From the NCBI GenBank assembly GCA_011389985.1, contig JAABTH010000010.1, positions 26,835 through 90,834 of the forward strand: 64,000 bases of DNA, written 5' to 3'. A program made the translations under genes and the position numbers. Below, piece by piece: positions 49,938 through 59,818 of the stretch (the stretch's first letter is position 1; each line of letters begins with the position of its first letter). The notes beneath the pieces were generated by a model that saw only the letters and a program-made list of their open reading frames with translations, was not told where the DNA came from and did no database searches. This stretch comes from Bacillota bacterium (GTDB taxonomy: Bacteria; Bacillota; Dethiobacteria; DTU022).

Positions 49938-50960
49938 TCAAATAATAATCTCTTTTAATATGTTACCACAGGGATTATTAACAGCAACCCTTGCCCGGAA
50001 ATTTTTTAAATCAAAAATTACTGAAAAGATTGTTGCGCTGTTATCACTCTGTTCACCAACATGCCGGCAGATAGAATAAGGCCGGTTTTCATGATCGCAT
50101 AAAACCTGCCTGAGCGCAGCAGGTTTATCGCTTGCATCAATTATGCCATTTTCTAATTCCTTCAGCCGCCTGTAGCGGGTTAACGAATGTTCTGAAGCTT
50201 TCTTTGCCAGAGGTTTAAGCCGTTTACTGATATAGTGATTGGTATGAAAAATTATTTTTTCCGCAGGCATGTAGTCAGCATCAGCAGCAGTAGTTTCAAA
50301 GTTGCCCAGCTCACCCCCTGCATGAACCAGGAGATGATTGTAACCTCCCGCCCTGCCGCAAGGTGCAGCTAAACTGCAGGCTTCTTTGATTGATGTGGCT
50401 TCAAGCACCGCCCGCGCTGAAAACATCCTCGGTATACCTTCCTGGTTATCAGTAGAATCAACGCTGTTAACACCCTGGGCCAAACCTGCTTCATTCATCC
50501 CTACCGCCGCCAGAAAAGGCGCCGCCGTTATACTGATAAAGGCAGGCTTATTTACAGGCTGCGCCCAAATAGCTATAACCGCTTCTGAATCGGAGGCATA
50601 CCAGTCTTCATTATGACCAAGCCAAACCCCACTGGCATCCGCCAGGCCGATAGCTGTACAGGCAGAAAAAGATTTAAGATCCAACGCCTCTTCAAGAGCA
50701 TTAAGGAAAAATAAATCGCTGAATTTTATTCCGGATCCATCTGCCATTCCCTGCAGCTCTTCAACCAGGTGCGGGAATTTTTCGCGGGTTGCCTCGAGAT
50801 AATACGCGGGCAATTCCCAAGGTTCTTTCCAGCCATCTGCAGGAAGGTCTTTACGGTAGCCGGCAAGGGCACGTTCGATCAGCGGTCCCGCCGCCCTGCC
50901 TACCTTATATCCGATATCATAATTTGATCCTGCCGCTTTAATCACCATTAAATCAGACAA
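49938..50960 (-). CDS. C45-family acyltransferase/peptidase (Ntn-hydrolase fold)
   Basis: ACTAIGLADASGVWLGHNEDW nucleophile-Cys region; GMNEAGLAQGVNS; GGYNHLLV. Confidence 0.8.
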   Translation of the reverse strand: MSDLMVIKAAGSNYDIGYKVGRAAGPLIERALAGYRKDLPADGWKEPWELPAYYLEATREKFPHLVEELQGMADGSGIKFSDLFFLNALEEALDLKSFSACTAIGLADASGVWLGHNEDWYASDSEAVIAIWAQPVNKPAFISITAAPFLAAVGMNEAGLAQGVNSVDSTDNQEGIPRMFSARAVLEATSIKEACSLAAPCGRAGGYNHLLVHAGGELGNFETTAADADYMPAEKIIFHTNHYISKRLKPLAKKASEHSLTRYRRLKELENGIIDASDKPAALRQVLCDHENRPYSICRHVGEQSDNSATIFSVIFDLKNFRARVAVNNPCGNILKEIII

Positions 50961-50971
50961 TATCAGCGCTC

Positions 50972-53900
50972 CTATTCTTCCCTGATTAAAACATAATCGC
51001 GGTTTAGCTCCTCCTGTGGATCCAGTTTATAGCCTTTATTATTATTTGTATCTTCCACAGAGCTGTAACCTTCTTCTTCGATCGTGATCCGAAAACGATC
51101 CTGGAAGCTTACAAGGCACTCGTAAGTACCATCCCTCCTCACAGGAACCTTTGAGAGAGAGACTCCACCCTCAACTTTGGGGTAACGTTTTATTGCAACC
51201 GCAGGCGGATCAGGCGGACAGTAGCCCTGGAATGTAACCCTGCCTTTAATTACAGCAGCCTGATTAAGAGCAAATAAATGGTAACAGTCTTCACCCGCTT
51301 TAATCTCTAGAGGCCATTCAATCGATTTATAGCGAAGCCCATCAGGCGCTGCAACTGCGTAAAGCAGGTATTTGCCCGCCGGCAGCTCTATAGAAAAGGA
51401 ACCGTCGGGCTTTGTATAAGTTTCTCCGGCGAGAGCTTCAATCAGGGGGTCGCCTACTGGGTCTAATTCCCCGCGAAACAGGCGGATTAAACCTCCCGCA
51501 ATTCTCTCACCAGAAGACTTATCGAGCAGAGATCCATTGAGTGTAACCATATCAGGCTTTTCCAGTTTGTATCTTAAGAAATGATCGGGTATAGTCTCAA
51601 CAACTTCGCGTTTAAAAACCTGGTAATTGTCGGGCAGCTCGTAAAGCGGAAACTGTTCCTGGATTAATAGTTTACTTTTCCCGGCAGACAATATATTAAA
51701 ACTGCCATCCGCCTCAGTGAGCGCAAACAAAACGCCGGTAAGCTGCGGATCTTTATTTTTCCCATCTGCCGTCTTATTTCCCTCAAAACCAGATAGAACA
51801 AGATAACTTCCCTTGCTCTTTTCCCCTAAAACCTGGCCTTCATAATGGACACCCGGAACCGTTTCAACTTCAAAGGCCATCTTTTTAAGGCGTACTGCCG
51901 ATCGGCATTTTTCATCGATCAGAAGCACAGGCGCCAGCCAGTGCAGCCGGTAACGATCACTTTTTATTTCCGCGCTGAAAGCCCAGCCTTCACGCATATC
52001 GAGCTCAATTGGCGGCTGTAACAAGTATGGCAGCCTGAACCTGGAAGCAGCTTCAAGCAGATTTTCAACCGGTGCAGACTGGTTTTCGCAGAGCAGGCAA
52101 AGCGGTTCATCTGCCTCGACCTCAATAAGCCGTAAGCTCTTTGGAACCTGTCCCGGCAGCAGATCGGCTGTCAGATGGATTAACCCCGACATTACCGCTT
52201 TTTCGCTAATATTCTCAGCATCCGGAGCAACCCGATAATAATCGCCCCAGCTGATAATGTTTTCTCCATAAGGGGTGTTAACCTCAATATTGCGGCAGCG
52301 GTAATAATGCTTCGAAGCCTCTTTCGGGTTAACAGCCGTTGAAGCTTTCCGCCACCTATTCTGCGGTATACTTACCGTTATTTTTATCTTTTCATCTGAA
52401 ACCTGATCTTCATTGCCGGGTAACCGGCAATCGATGTTTGCCTCTTGTTGACAGGGGATAAAAGCGGGATCTCCCAGTAAAACCTGCTGATGGATTGCAT
52501 TTGCTGTCCCCCAGCGGTATTTTCGATAGGCACCGGGATTTTTCTGCAGCAGGGTAGCGGCGTAGAGACTGACAAAGTTGCGGGTAGCCTTAACCGCTTC
52601 CCCCACACTTACACCTTTCACCAGAAGCGCTTCCATAAATATGGCATAGATTGAAGTGCTGTACTGCAAATCTTCTATAGTGGCACCACCGACAAAGCAG
52701 AGCGCCCCTTTTTCAACAAATGAAAGCCCGATAACCTGATGTGAATCTACAGCAATCCCTTCCCAATCAAGCCCTTCATTAACAGACAGCCAGTGAGGCA
52801 CCATCGCTACCGTTGAACAGGCTGAAGTATAGGCAACAAGCGGAGCCATGTGCGGCAGATGATCGGCCCGGTTAAGAGTGTGACCGTGAGTATGCAGTCC
52901 TTCAGGGCCTCCATGACCGGTATAGAGAAAAAAGTCGGACCGGCTCAGTTCACTGCCAACCCTGCTGTATTTAGATTCTTTTCCCCGCAGTACTTTTAAC
53001 CTATACTTATTCTCTTCAAGAAGGGGCAGCAGCTGCGCCTCCATTAATGCATCATCGCTGGCAAAAATAATCCCACTTTCAATATGGGGAGTGCTGACCA
53101 CAAGAACATCTTTGCCATCCCTTCCGCTGTGATCAAGGATCTTCCGGTAATGCTTCGTGCTGATCAACTGGGTAGAGAGCCCACCGGTTGTATGCTGCAT
53201 AAGACGTCCTTCACAGAGATCAAAAAAGAGATCGCTGTTAAGCCTGACATGAATATCGCGGACCATTTCTTCAGTCCACGCCGTAATACCCTTCTTCTCT
53301 TCGTAAAAGAAGGGTATTGATGCAGGAGAAGCTAACACAGCCAGAAACCTGGGCTTTAAGTTGTTTTCCCTGACCATTTCGTTAAGATTCTCTTCAATTA
53401 CAGCGGCATCGGGTTGGGCGGCATCAGCATCATAGGGGATTACATTCCTGTAGGTAGAAAGCGTAGTTAAAAGCAAACTTAAGCCTCTTACCCACAGCTT
53501 TCCAAGCGAGTCTCCCCCATTCGAATCAGTGCTTAAATCTGCCGAATTGTATAAAACAAGGTAATCAGATTCAAGGCCGGCATCGTTGAACTCGGCTATA
53601 ATGTCTTTATAGTTTTCCATAATCTTAAACAGGTTTGCCGTCTCTTTGCCTGCGCCTGTTTCCAGCGTTGATTTTTGACCAAACCATAACAGCGGCAGGT
53701 TGCCTGTTAGTGAAATTCCACAGCAGCTTAAATCAGCATCCGTTATAAAATAATAGCCGAGCCGCACAGCCATTGAAGCTGCTTTCAGACAGTCAGATGG
53801 AGATGCGGCTGAGGCTGCGCATATACCACGGGGTTCACCGGCCATGTTTATTATTTCCGGCCAGAAATTACTTTCTGTTACAGAACATGGTCTGGGGCCT

Positions 53901-54121
53901 AAGCCTGCTTTATTTAGCGCTTCTGCGACTTTATCTGTACCGGTGGCATTGATCAGCGTAAAAGGGAGCCTCTCCTTTAAAATCAGCAGTGGCTCAAGTT
54001 CTTTTTCAATGTGCAGCGGATCAATGAAAAAAAGTTCACCCTTTTTACCGCTCAGTATAGCAGCTGCCAGACTTAAGCTTTTTACGTAATCACGATTTGA
54101 AAGCAGGTATATTTCGGTCAT
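50972..54121 (-). CDS. C25 (gingipain-like, clan CD) peptidase-domain protein with carboxypeptidase-regulatory-like repeats
   Basis: 1049 aa; YTGHGGPEGLHTHG (His) and AYTSACSTVAM (Cys) dyad motifs, upstream SDLFFDLCEGRL; C-terminal beta-domains (LNGSLLDKSSGERIAGGLIRLFRG..., IKGRVTFQGY...). No N-terminal signal sequence. Confidence 0.75.
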   Translation of the reverse strand: MTEIYLLSNRDYVKSLSLAAAILSGKKGELFFIDPLHIEKELEPLLILKERLPFTLINATGTDKVAEALNKAGLGPRPCSVTESNFWPEIINMAGEPRGICAASAASPSDCLKAASMAVRLGYYFITDADLSCCGISLTGNLPLLWFGQKSTLETGAGKETANLFKIMENYKDIIAEFNDAGLESDYLVLYNSADLSTDSNGGDSLGKLWVRGLSLLLTTLSTYRNVIPYDADAAQPDAAVIEENLNEMVRENNLKPRFLAVLASPASIPFFYEEKKGITAWTEEMVRDIHVRLNSDLFFDLCEGRLMQHTTGGLSTQLISTKHYRKILDHSGRDGKDVLVVSTPHIESGIIFASDDALMEAQLLPLLEENKYRLKVLRGKESKYSRVGSELSRSDFFLYTGHGGPEGLHTHGHTLNRADHLPHMAPLVAYTSACSTVAMVPHWLSVNEGLDWEGIAVDSHQVIGLSFVEKGALCFVGGATIEDLQYSTSIYAIFMEALLVKGVSVGEAVKATRNFVSLYAATLLQKNPGAYRKYRWGTANAIHQQVLLGDPAFIPCQQEANIDCRLPGNEDQVSDEKIKITVSIPQNRWRKASTAVNPKEASKHYYRCRNIEVNTPYGENIISWGDYYRVAPDAENISEKAVMSGLIHLTADLLPGQVPKSLRLIEVEADEPLCLLCENQSAPVENLLEAASRFRLPYLLQPPIELDMREGWAFSAEIKSDRYRLHWLAPVLLIDEKCRSAVRLKKMAFEVETVPGVHYEGQVLGEKSKGSYLVLSGFEGNKTADGKNKDPQLTGVLFALTEADGSFNILSAGKSKLLIQEQFPLYELPDNYQVFKREVVETIPDHFLRYKLEKPDMVTLNGSLLDKSSGERIAGGLIRLFRGELDPVGDPLIEALAGETYTKPDGSFSIELPAGKYLLYAVAAPDGLRYKSIEWPLEIKAGEDCYHLFALNQAAVIKGRVTFQGYCPPDPPAVAIKRYPKVEGGVSLSKVPVRRDGTYECLVSFQDRFRITIEEEGYSSVEDTNNNKGYKLDPQEELNRDYVLIREE

Positions 54122-54138
54122 AACTGTTCATCTCATTC

Positions 54139-55176
54139 CTAAATAAAGTGACAGGCGCCGAAGTGTTTTGGGGTTATTTCCCTGTAGGCAGGCTCTTCTT
54201 CGCTGCATCGCGGCTGCGCTTCCGGGCAGCGAGGGTGGAACCGGCATCCCAAAGGAATATTAACCGGGTCCGGCGTTTCGCCTTTCAACAACGTTTTACC
54301 TGCCAGCGATACCCTTTTAGGGACAGGTATAACTGAAACAAGCGCTTTTGTATAAGGGTGCAGCGGCGATTTAATCACATCATCTGCAGAGCCGAGCTCA
54401 ACAATTTTACCAAGATACATAATAGCAATACGGTCAGAAATCAACCAGGCCAGTGAAAGGTCATGAGTAATAAACAGATAGCTGATTCCCTTGTTATCCC
54501 GCAGTTCAACCATAAGCTTAAGAATACCGGCCCGGATTGAAAGATCAAGCATAGAAACCGGTTCGTCGGCAACGATAAAGTCTGGATGCAGAACAAGAGC
54601 GCCGGCTATTGCCAACCGCTGCCTCTGCCCTCCGCTTAATTCATGGGGATAACGCATAAAAAGTTCCCGGGGATTACTCAAACCTGCATCACTTAGCGCC
54701 TTCGCCACCCGCTCTTCCTTTTCCCGGCGATCGCGGGTCAGGCGGTTAACCTCAAGCGGTTCAGCAACAGTTGAAAACACAGTCTGGCGCGGATTAAGTG
54801 ATTCAAAAGGATCCTGAAAAATAATCTGCGCTTCCTGGCGAAAGTGACGCAGGCGGGATTTGCTGAATGCATTCATCTCTTCGCCTTTAAATAAAACCTC
54901 GCCGCCTGTAGGCTCAAGCAGGCGCAGAACCGCTTTACCGGCAGTTGTTTTCCCACTGCCCGATTCACCGGCCAAACAGAGTATTTCACCTTTTTTAAGC
55001 TCAAAATCAAGACCGTCAACCGCCCTGACCAAAGAAATTTTACGGCTTACAAGAGATGAAAAAAAGCCTGATCTTACGGCAAAATGAACTTCAAGACCCC
55101 GCACGCTCAGCAAGTTATTAGCTTCATTAAAATCTTTGTTCATTATACCTTCACCCTCCTTTGCAGCAGGTGGCAA
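54139..55176 (-). CDS. Oligopeptide/dipeptide ABC transporter ATPase (DppF/OppF-like)
   Basis: GESGSGKTTAGKAVL, LSGGQRQRLAIAGALVLHPD, C-terminal oligo_HPY (GCRFHPRCPEAQPRC); true start may be internal. Confidence 0.93.
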   Translation of the reverse strand: MPPAAKEGEGIMNKDFNEANNLLSVRGLEVHFAVRSGFFSSLVSRKISLVRAVDGLDFELKKGEILCLAGESGSGKTTAGKAVLRLLEPTGGEVLFKGEEMNAFSKSRLRHFRQEAQIIFQDPFESLNPRQTVFSTVAEPLEVNRLTRDRREKEERVAKALSDAGLSNPRELFMRYPHELSGGQRQRLAIAGALVLHPDFIVADEPVSMLDLSIRAGILKLMVELRDNKGISYLFITHDLSLAWLISDRIAIMYLGKIVELGSADDVIKSPLHPYTKALVSVIPVPKRVSLAGKTLLKGETPDPVNIPLGCRFHPRCPEAQPRCSEEEPAYREITPKHFGACHFI

Positions 55177-56111
55177 AAAGCGCTGTGTCCAGGCGAAATA
55201 TTGGTAAGGGCAGGTACTTCATTACTGCAAAGCCCGTATGCTTCACTGCAGCGTTCATGGAAACGGCATCCGCCCGGAGGGGCGAGCAGGTTTGGCGGAT
55301 TACCCGGAATTGACGCAGCAAGAAAACGCTCTCCTTCTATGTTGGGAAAAGCAGCAATAAGGGCCCGGGTATAAGGGTGGGCAGGATCAGAAAACACTTT
55401 TTCAGTAGGACCATTTTCTACAATCTGCCCTGCATACATTACCGCAACCCGGTCACAGGTTTCCCCTACGACAGAAAGGTCGTGAGTGATTAGTAACATA
55501 CCCATTTCTCGCTCCCGCCGCAAAGTTTCAAGCAGTTGAAGCACCTGCGCCTGCACCATAACATCGAGCGCCGTTGTCGGTTCATCACCAATAATTATTT
55601 TCGGATTGCAGGCGATAGCCATGGCAATCATCACCCGCTGCCTCATGCCGCCACTAAATTCATGGGGATACTCTCTGACCCGGTCGGGGTCAATTTCAAC
55701 CTGATCAAAAAGCTCTGCTGTTCTCTTGCAGGCTTCCTTTTCAGACAACTTATCATGGATACGCACTGCTTCAACAATCTGGGCCCCAACTCTTCGCACC
55801 GGATTTAATGCGTTCATCGCCCCCTGAAAGATAATGGCAATGTCTTTCCAGCGGATATGGCGTAGTTCTTCTTCCGTTGCCCCGGAAATATCTCTTCCTT
55901 CAATCTTTATACTGCCGGCCATAACATGGGCATTTTCGGGTAAAAGTTTAATCAAAGAAAGAGCAGCTGTAGTTTTACCCGAGGCCGATTCGCCAACCAG
56001 GCCAATAGCCTCTCCCCGCTCAAGATGCAAAGAAATATTCTCACAGGCGCGCACATAACCTTCCTTAAGCTTATAGTAAGTGGTAAGATTTTCGACTTCA
56101 AGTAATCTCAC
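55143..56111 (-). CDS. Oligopeptide/dipeptide ABC transporter ATPase (DppD/OppD-like)
   Basis: [53 protein letters not shown]. Confidence 0.93.
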   Translation of the reverse strand: MRLLEVENLTTYYKLKEGYVRACENISLHLERGEAIGLVGESASGKTTAALSLIKLLPENAHVMAGSIKIEGRDISGATEEELRHIRWKDIAIIFQGAMNALNPVRRVGAQIVEAVRIHDKLSEKEACKRTAELFDQVEIDPDRVREYPHEFSGGMRQRVMIAMAIACNPKIIIGDEPTTALDVMVQAQVLQLLETLRREREMGMLLITHDLSVVGETCDRVAVMYAGQIVENGPTEKVFSDPAHPYTRALIAAFPNIEGERFLAASIPGNPPNLLAPPGGCRFHERCSEAYGLCSNEVPALTNISPGHSAFCHLLQRRVKV

Positions 56112-57007
56112 TGGTCACGCCTCCTCAATTTAGGATTTAACACTTCGTCCAAGGCATAACCAATAAATGTAAAGCTCAGCACTACCAAGACAACGCAAAT
56201 ACCCGGAGGCAAGAGCCACCACCAGGCTCCGAAAGATACCGCCCCCATCGAAAAGGCAAAGTGGAGCATCATTCCCCAGGTAACCTGGGTCGGATCGCCC
56301 ATACCGAGAAAACTGAGCGTTGTTTCCGATAAAATTGCCACCGCCGCTACAAGGACGGTATTGGCAAAAATCAAGGGGAACACGTTAGGCAAAATATGAT
56401 AAAACATGATATGCGTATCGCCGCTGCCGATAGCGCGCGCCCTTTCAACATAGGGACGCTCCTTAACGCTTAAAGTCTGTGACCGAATTATCCTCGCCGT
56501 TCCGGCCCAACTGGTAATTCCGATCACAAAAATAATATTGCCGAGGCTGGGTCCCAGCAGAGCGGCCATGACCAGCATCAGAGGCAGCCAGGGTATTACA
56601 AGAAACACATCTGTAAAACGCATCAGTAAGGCATCCACCACACGTCCGTAAAAACCGGAAACAATTCCTACTACCGTCCCTATCACCATTGAAATTGCGG
56701 TCGCGGCCAGACCAACCATCAGCGAAACCCTTGAGCCAACTATTACTCCGGCCAGGATGTCTTTACCAAGGTCATCAGTGCCGAGCCAATATTCGGATGT
56801 AGGCGGATGAATAACCTGGGTGACCCCGTCTACTGTCATAATAGTAATATCAACCAGGTAAGGGCCCAAGATAGCCATGAGGGCAAAAATCAGTAAAATA
56901 ACCATACCGATTAAACCCATGCTGTTCTGCCGGTAAATCGACCAGAACGATGAGAGATTCTTTTTCCAGAGAGCGAAAGTATCTTTTTTAACAAGCGCTG
57001 AGTTCAT
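56108..57007 (-). CDS. Oligopeptide/dipeptide ABC transporter permease (DppC-like)
   Basis: HPPTSEYWLGTDDLGKDILAGVIVGSRVSLMVGL; RARAIGSGDTHIMFYHILPNV. Confidence 0.93.
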   Translation of the reverse strand: MNSALVKKDTFALWKKNLSSFWSIYRQNSMGLIGMVILLIFALMAILGPYLVDITIMTVDGVTQVIHPPTSEYWLGTDDLGKDILAGVIVGSRVSLMVGLAATAISMVIGTVVGIVSGFYGRVVDALLMRFTDVFLVIPWLPLMLVMAALLGPSLGNIIFVIGITSWAGTARIIRSQTLSVKERPYVERARAIGSGDTHIMFYHILPNVFPLIFANTVLVAAVAILSETTLSFLGMGDPTQVTWGMMLHFAFSMGAVSFGAWWWLLPPGICVVLVVLSFTFIGYALDEVLNPKLRRRDQ

Positions 57008-57020
57008 TTTCTACGCCCCC

Positions 57021-58100
57021 TTAGGATTTTACCCTGGGATCAAGGTAACGATAGAGTATGTCGGCGCAAAAGTTTGCCCCGATTACAGCAATAGTTATGA
57101 GCAAAAAGAGTCCCTGCAGAACAGGGTAATCGCGGTTTGTGAGAGCTGTATACATTAATCGGCCCAAGCCGGGCCAGGAAAAAACAGTCTCAATTTGAAT
57201 TGTGCCGCCTACAATGAAACCAAGATTGATAGCAATCAAAGTTACAACCGGCAGCATTGCATTTGGCAATGCATGCTTTAAAAGCAGGTTGCGGTTGTTT
57301 ACACCCTTGGCTCTTGCTGTGAGCATGTAATCTTCCCGCATTACTTCAAGCAGTGAACTGCGCATAATCAGAACATACTCCCCGATCAGAATCAGGGTAA
57401 AAGTTATCGTTGGCAAAAACATATAGCGCAGCTGCGATGTTAGTTCGGCCCAGGCCGAAGCGTAAAAGGTTCCGGGCATACCCATTCCCCCCAGGGGAAA
57501 GATCTGCCAGTAAACCGCAAAAATCATCACCATAATAATAGCCACCCAGAATGTTGGCATAGAATAGAGAACAAGCGAAACACTTAAACCCACAATGTCA
57601 ACTCTCGTGCCTCTTTTCCAGGCGAAAATTACACCGAGTAAAACTCCTATGATAATGGAAAGCACTGTAGCAGTGCCGATCAGGAGAACAGTCGCCGGTA
57701 CTCTTTCCATAACAATATCCCAAACAGGCTGGCGGTAGTTAAAAGAAGTGCCCAAATCTCCGGAAAAAAGATCTCGCAGATAAATCCAGAACTGAACCAG
57801 CCGGCTTTCATTAAGACCAAACTGTTCGCGCACCCTTTCCAGTGCATCAGCAGAAATTTTCGGATTACGGATTAACACCCGGATCGGGTCTCCGGGCATA
57901 ATGCGGAACAGGAAAAAATTCATAAAAACAACAATAAATATAGTTATACTCGCCTGAATAAACTTGCGTAAAAGGTAACCACGCATATTCAAAGCCTTTC
58001 CCTCCCGGAAAATGATCATATTATTTTCCGGCTTCTTAAGTGTGTCAGTAAGTGCCGGAGAGGGATCATAAAAGACCCGGCCCCTTATGGAGCCGGGCAC
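57021..58100 (-). CDS. Oligopeptide/dipeptide ABC transporter permease (DppB-like)
   Basis: MPGDPIRVLIRNPKIS; TARAKGVNNRNLLLKHALPNAMLPVVT; likely start at the internal MRGYLLRKF. Confidence 0.92.
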   Translation of the reverse strand: MPGSIRGRVFYDPSPALTDTLKKPENNMIIFREGKALNMRGYLLRKFIQASITIFIVVFMNFFLFRIMPGDPIRVLIRNPKISADALERVREQFGLNESRLVQFWIYLRDLFSGDLGTSFNYRQPVWDIVMERVPATVLLIGTATVLSIIIGVLLGVIFAWKRGTRVDIVGLSVSLVLYSMPTFWVAIIMVMIFAVYWQIFPLGGMGMPGTFYASAWAELTSQLRYMFLPTITFTLILIGEYVLIMRSSLLEVMREDYMLTARAKGVNNRNLLLKHALPNAMLPVVTLIAINLGFIVGGTIQIETVFSWPGLGRLMYTALTNRDYPVLQGLFLLITIAVIGANFCADILYRYLDPRVKS

Positions 58101-58111
58101 ATATTTTTTAT

Positions 58112-59746
58112 TTACTCACCGATAGGTCTCAGTTCTTCATAGGTGTCAATAATATTGGTGAACAGAACCGGGCCTGTCCGCGGATTACGAACCCAACCTT
58201 CATACTTATCTGTCCTGTAAGCCATCAGCTCAGGATCATAAGAAAGCATAATATAGGGAGAATCATTGTAGAAGATGCGCTGCATTTCCAGAATAAGCTC
58301 CCGTCTTTGATCCCTGTCCAGAGTTCGCTGTTGGACCAGGTGCAACTCATCGTAAACCGGGTTCGAGTAGAAGCAGTCACTCCAGGACATAATTTCATCG
58401 GTAGTTGCAACCTTTAAAATCGAAGAAGGATCTACATCAACATACCAACCCCAGATAAACATGTCGAAATCACCGTCATAAATACGGTCGGTCAAAGTTC
58501 CCTCGTCAATAACCGACACGGTGATCTCTATTCCTACTTCGGCCAGCATATCTTTAATCATTGATGCCATTTTCTGGTTATCCGGCGATTCATTACGAAT
58601 AAGCAGTGTAAACGAAAGCGGGTCGCCCTCAGGGCTTACCCTGATGCCATCTGCGCCAAGGGTATAGCCGGCAGCCTCAAGAATATCAACTGCCATCTGT
58701 GGGTCGTAAGCACGAAAATCTTCGCCAAGATCAAGGTGCCAGAATTCAAACAGCGGCGGTACCAGTGTAGAACCGACTTCGCCATAACCCATTAAAGCTA
58801 CATCAATCATCTCCTGGCGATCCAGGGCATACTCGATTGCAATACGTACTTCACGGTCTAGCAGAATCGGGTTACCCTTGGACGCTTCATCTTCCCAAAC
58901 GTTAAAAGATAGCTCCGTAAAGGAAGGGGAATCGGCATCAAGAGCAACTATATCGGGGTCGCCAACCTCCTGGAGAGCCTTAAACTGAGCTCCGGGAACA
59001 TCGCCAATAACATCAAGTTCACCTTGTTTCAGCGCTTCAACCATCATATCAGTATTGGCATAGATGATAATTATAACCTCATCAATTGCCGGTCTGCCTT
59101 TAAAATAGTTTTCGTTGACAGCCATCCTGGTAAATTCACCCTTACGGTGTTCAATTACCTGGAAAGGTCCGGTGCCGACAGGGTTTTCATTGGTGAATTC
59201 GCCCTCAGCATCGGCAGGGTCAATTTCCGACCAGATATGCTTGGGGAAAATTGGGACAAGAATCTGCGGCATCCAGGCGATCGGCTCGTCGGTCTTGATT
59301 GTTACCGTATTTTCATCTACCACTTCTATTTCTTCCATCGAAGCTACATAATCATAGAAATAGCCAAGTTCATTGTCACGAATGTATTCAAAAGTAAACT
59401 TCACATCTTCTGCGGTAAAAGGTTCACCGTCATGCCAGGTAACCCCTTCTTCCAGGTAGAATGTCCAAAGCATTCCACTTTCATCAACATCCCACGACTT
59501 GGCCAGTTTGGGGGTAACAACAAGATCTTCGTCCCAGCCCATCAGGTAGTTGTAATTAAGGTTCATCACTTCATAAGCCTGAACCGACCATATAACCATG
59601 GGATTAAGACTTTCAATCTCTCGCATATAACCAATTCTTAAGACATTACGCTCATCCTGGGCCTCCTCGCCTCCACAACCGGCGATAAGCAGGCTGAAAG
59701 CCAATAAAATTACCAACATAAGAGCCAGCTTATTAACTTTACGCAA
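58112..59746 (-). CDS. ABC transporter substrate-binding lipoprotein, family 5 (DppA/OppA-like)
   Basis: TTG start at 59746 after AAAGGAGG; lipobox LLIAGC; SBP_bac_5 features (WTFYLEEGVTWHDGEPFTAEDVKFTFEY). Confidence 0.93.
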   Translation of the reverse strand: MRKVNKLALMLVILLAFSLLIAGCGGEEAQDERNVLRIGYMREIESLNPMVIWSVQAYEVMNLNYNYLMGWDEDLVVTPKLAKSWDVDESGMLWTFYLEEGVTWHDGEPFTAEDVKFTFEYIRDNELGYFYDYVASMEEIEVVDENTVTIKTDEPIAWMPQILVPIFPKHIWSEIDPADAEGEFTNENPVGTGPFQVIEHRKGEFTRMAVNENYFKGRPAIDEVIIIIYANTDMMVEALKQGELDVIGDVPGAQFKALQEVGDPDIVALDADSPSFTELSFNVWEDEASKGNPILLDREVRIAIEYALDRQEMIDVALMGYGEVGSTLVPPLFEFWHLDLGEDFRAYDPQMAVDILEAAGYTLGADGIRVSPEGDPLSFTLLIRNESPDNQKMASMIKDMLAEVGIEITVSVIDEGTLTDRIYDGDFDMFIWGWYVDVDPSSILKVATTDEIMSWSDCFYSNPVYDELHLVQQRTLDRDQRRELILEMQRIFYNDSPYIMLSYDPELMAYRTDKYEGWVRNPRTGPVLFTNIIDTYEELRPIGE

Positions 59747-59818
59747 AACGGAAACCTCCTTTAATAGTTTAATCCCCTCTGGGTAAAACAAAATGATGCG
59801 TTCTGCACCTCCTTCTTT

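Noticed and set aside
59024-59641. 205-aa plus-strand ORF
   Set aside because: Fully antisense to the convincing family-5 SBP gene; no recognisable domain.
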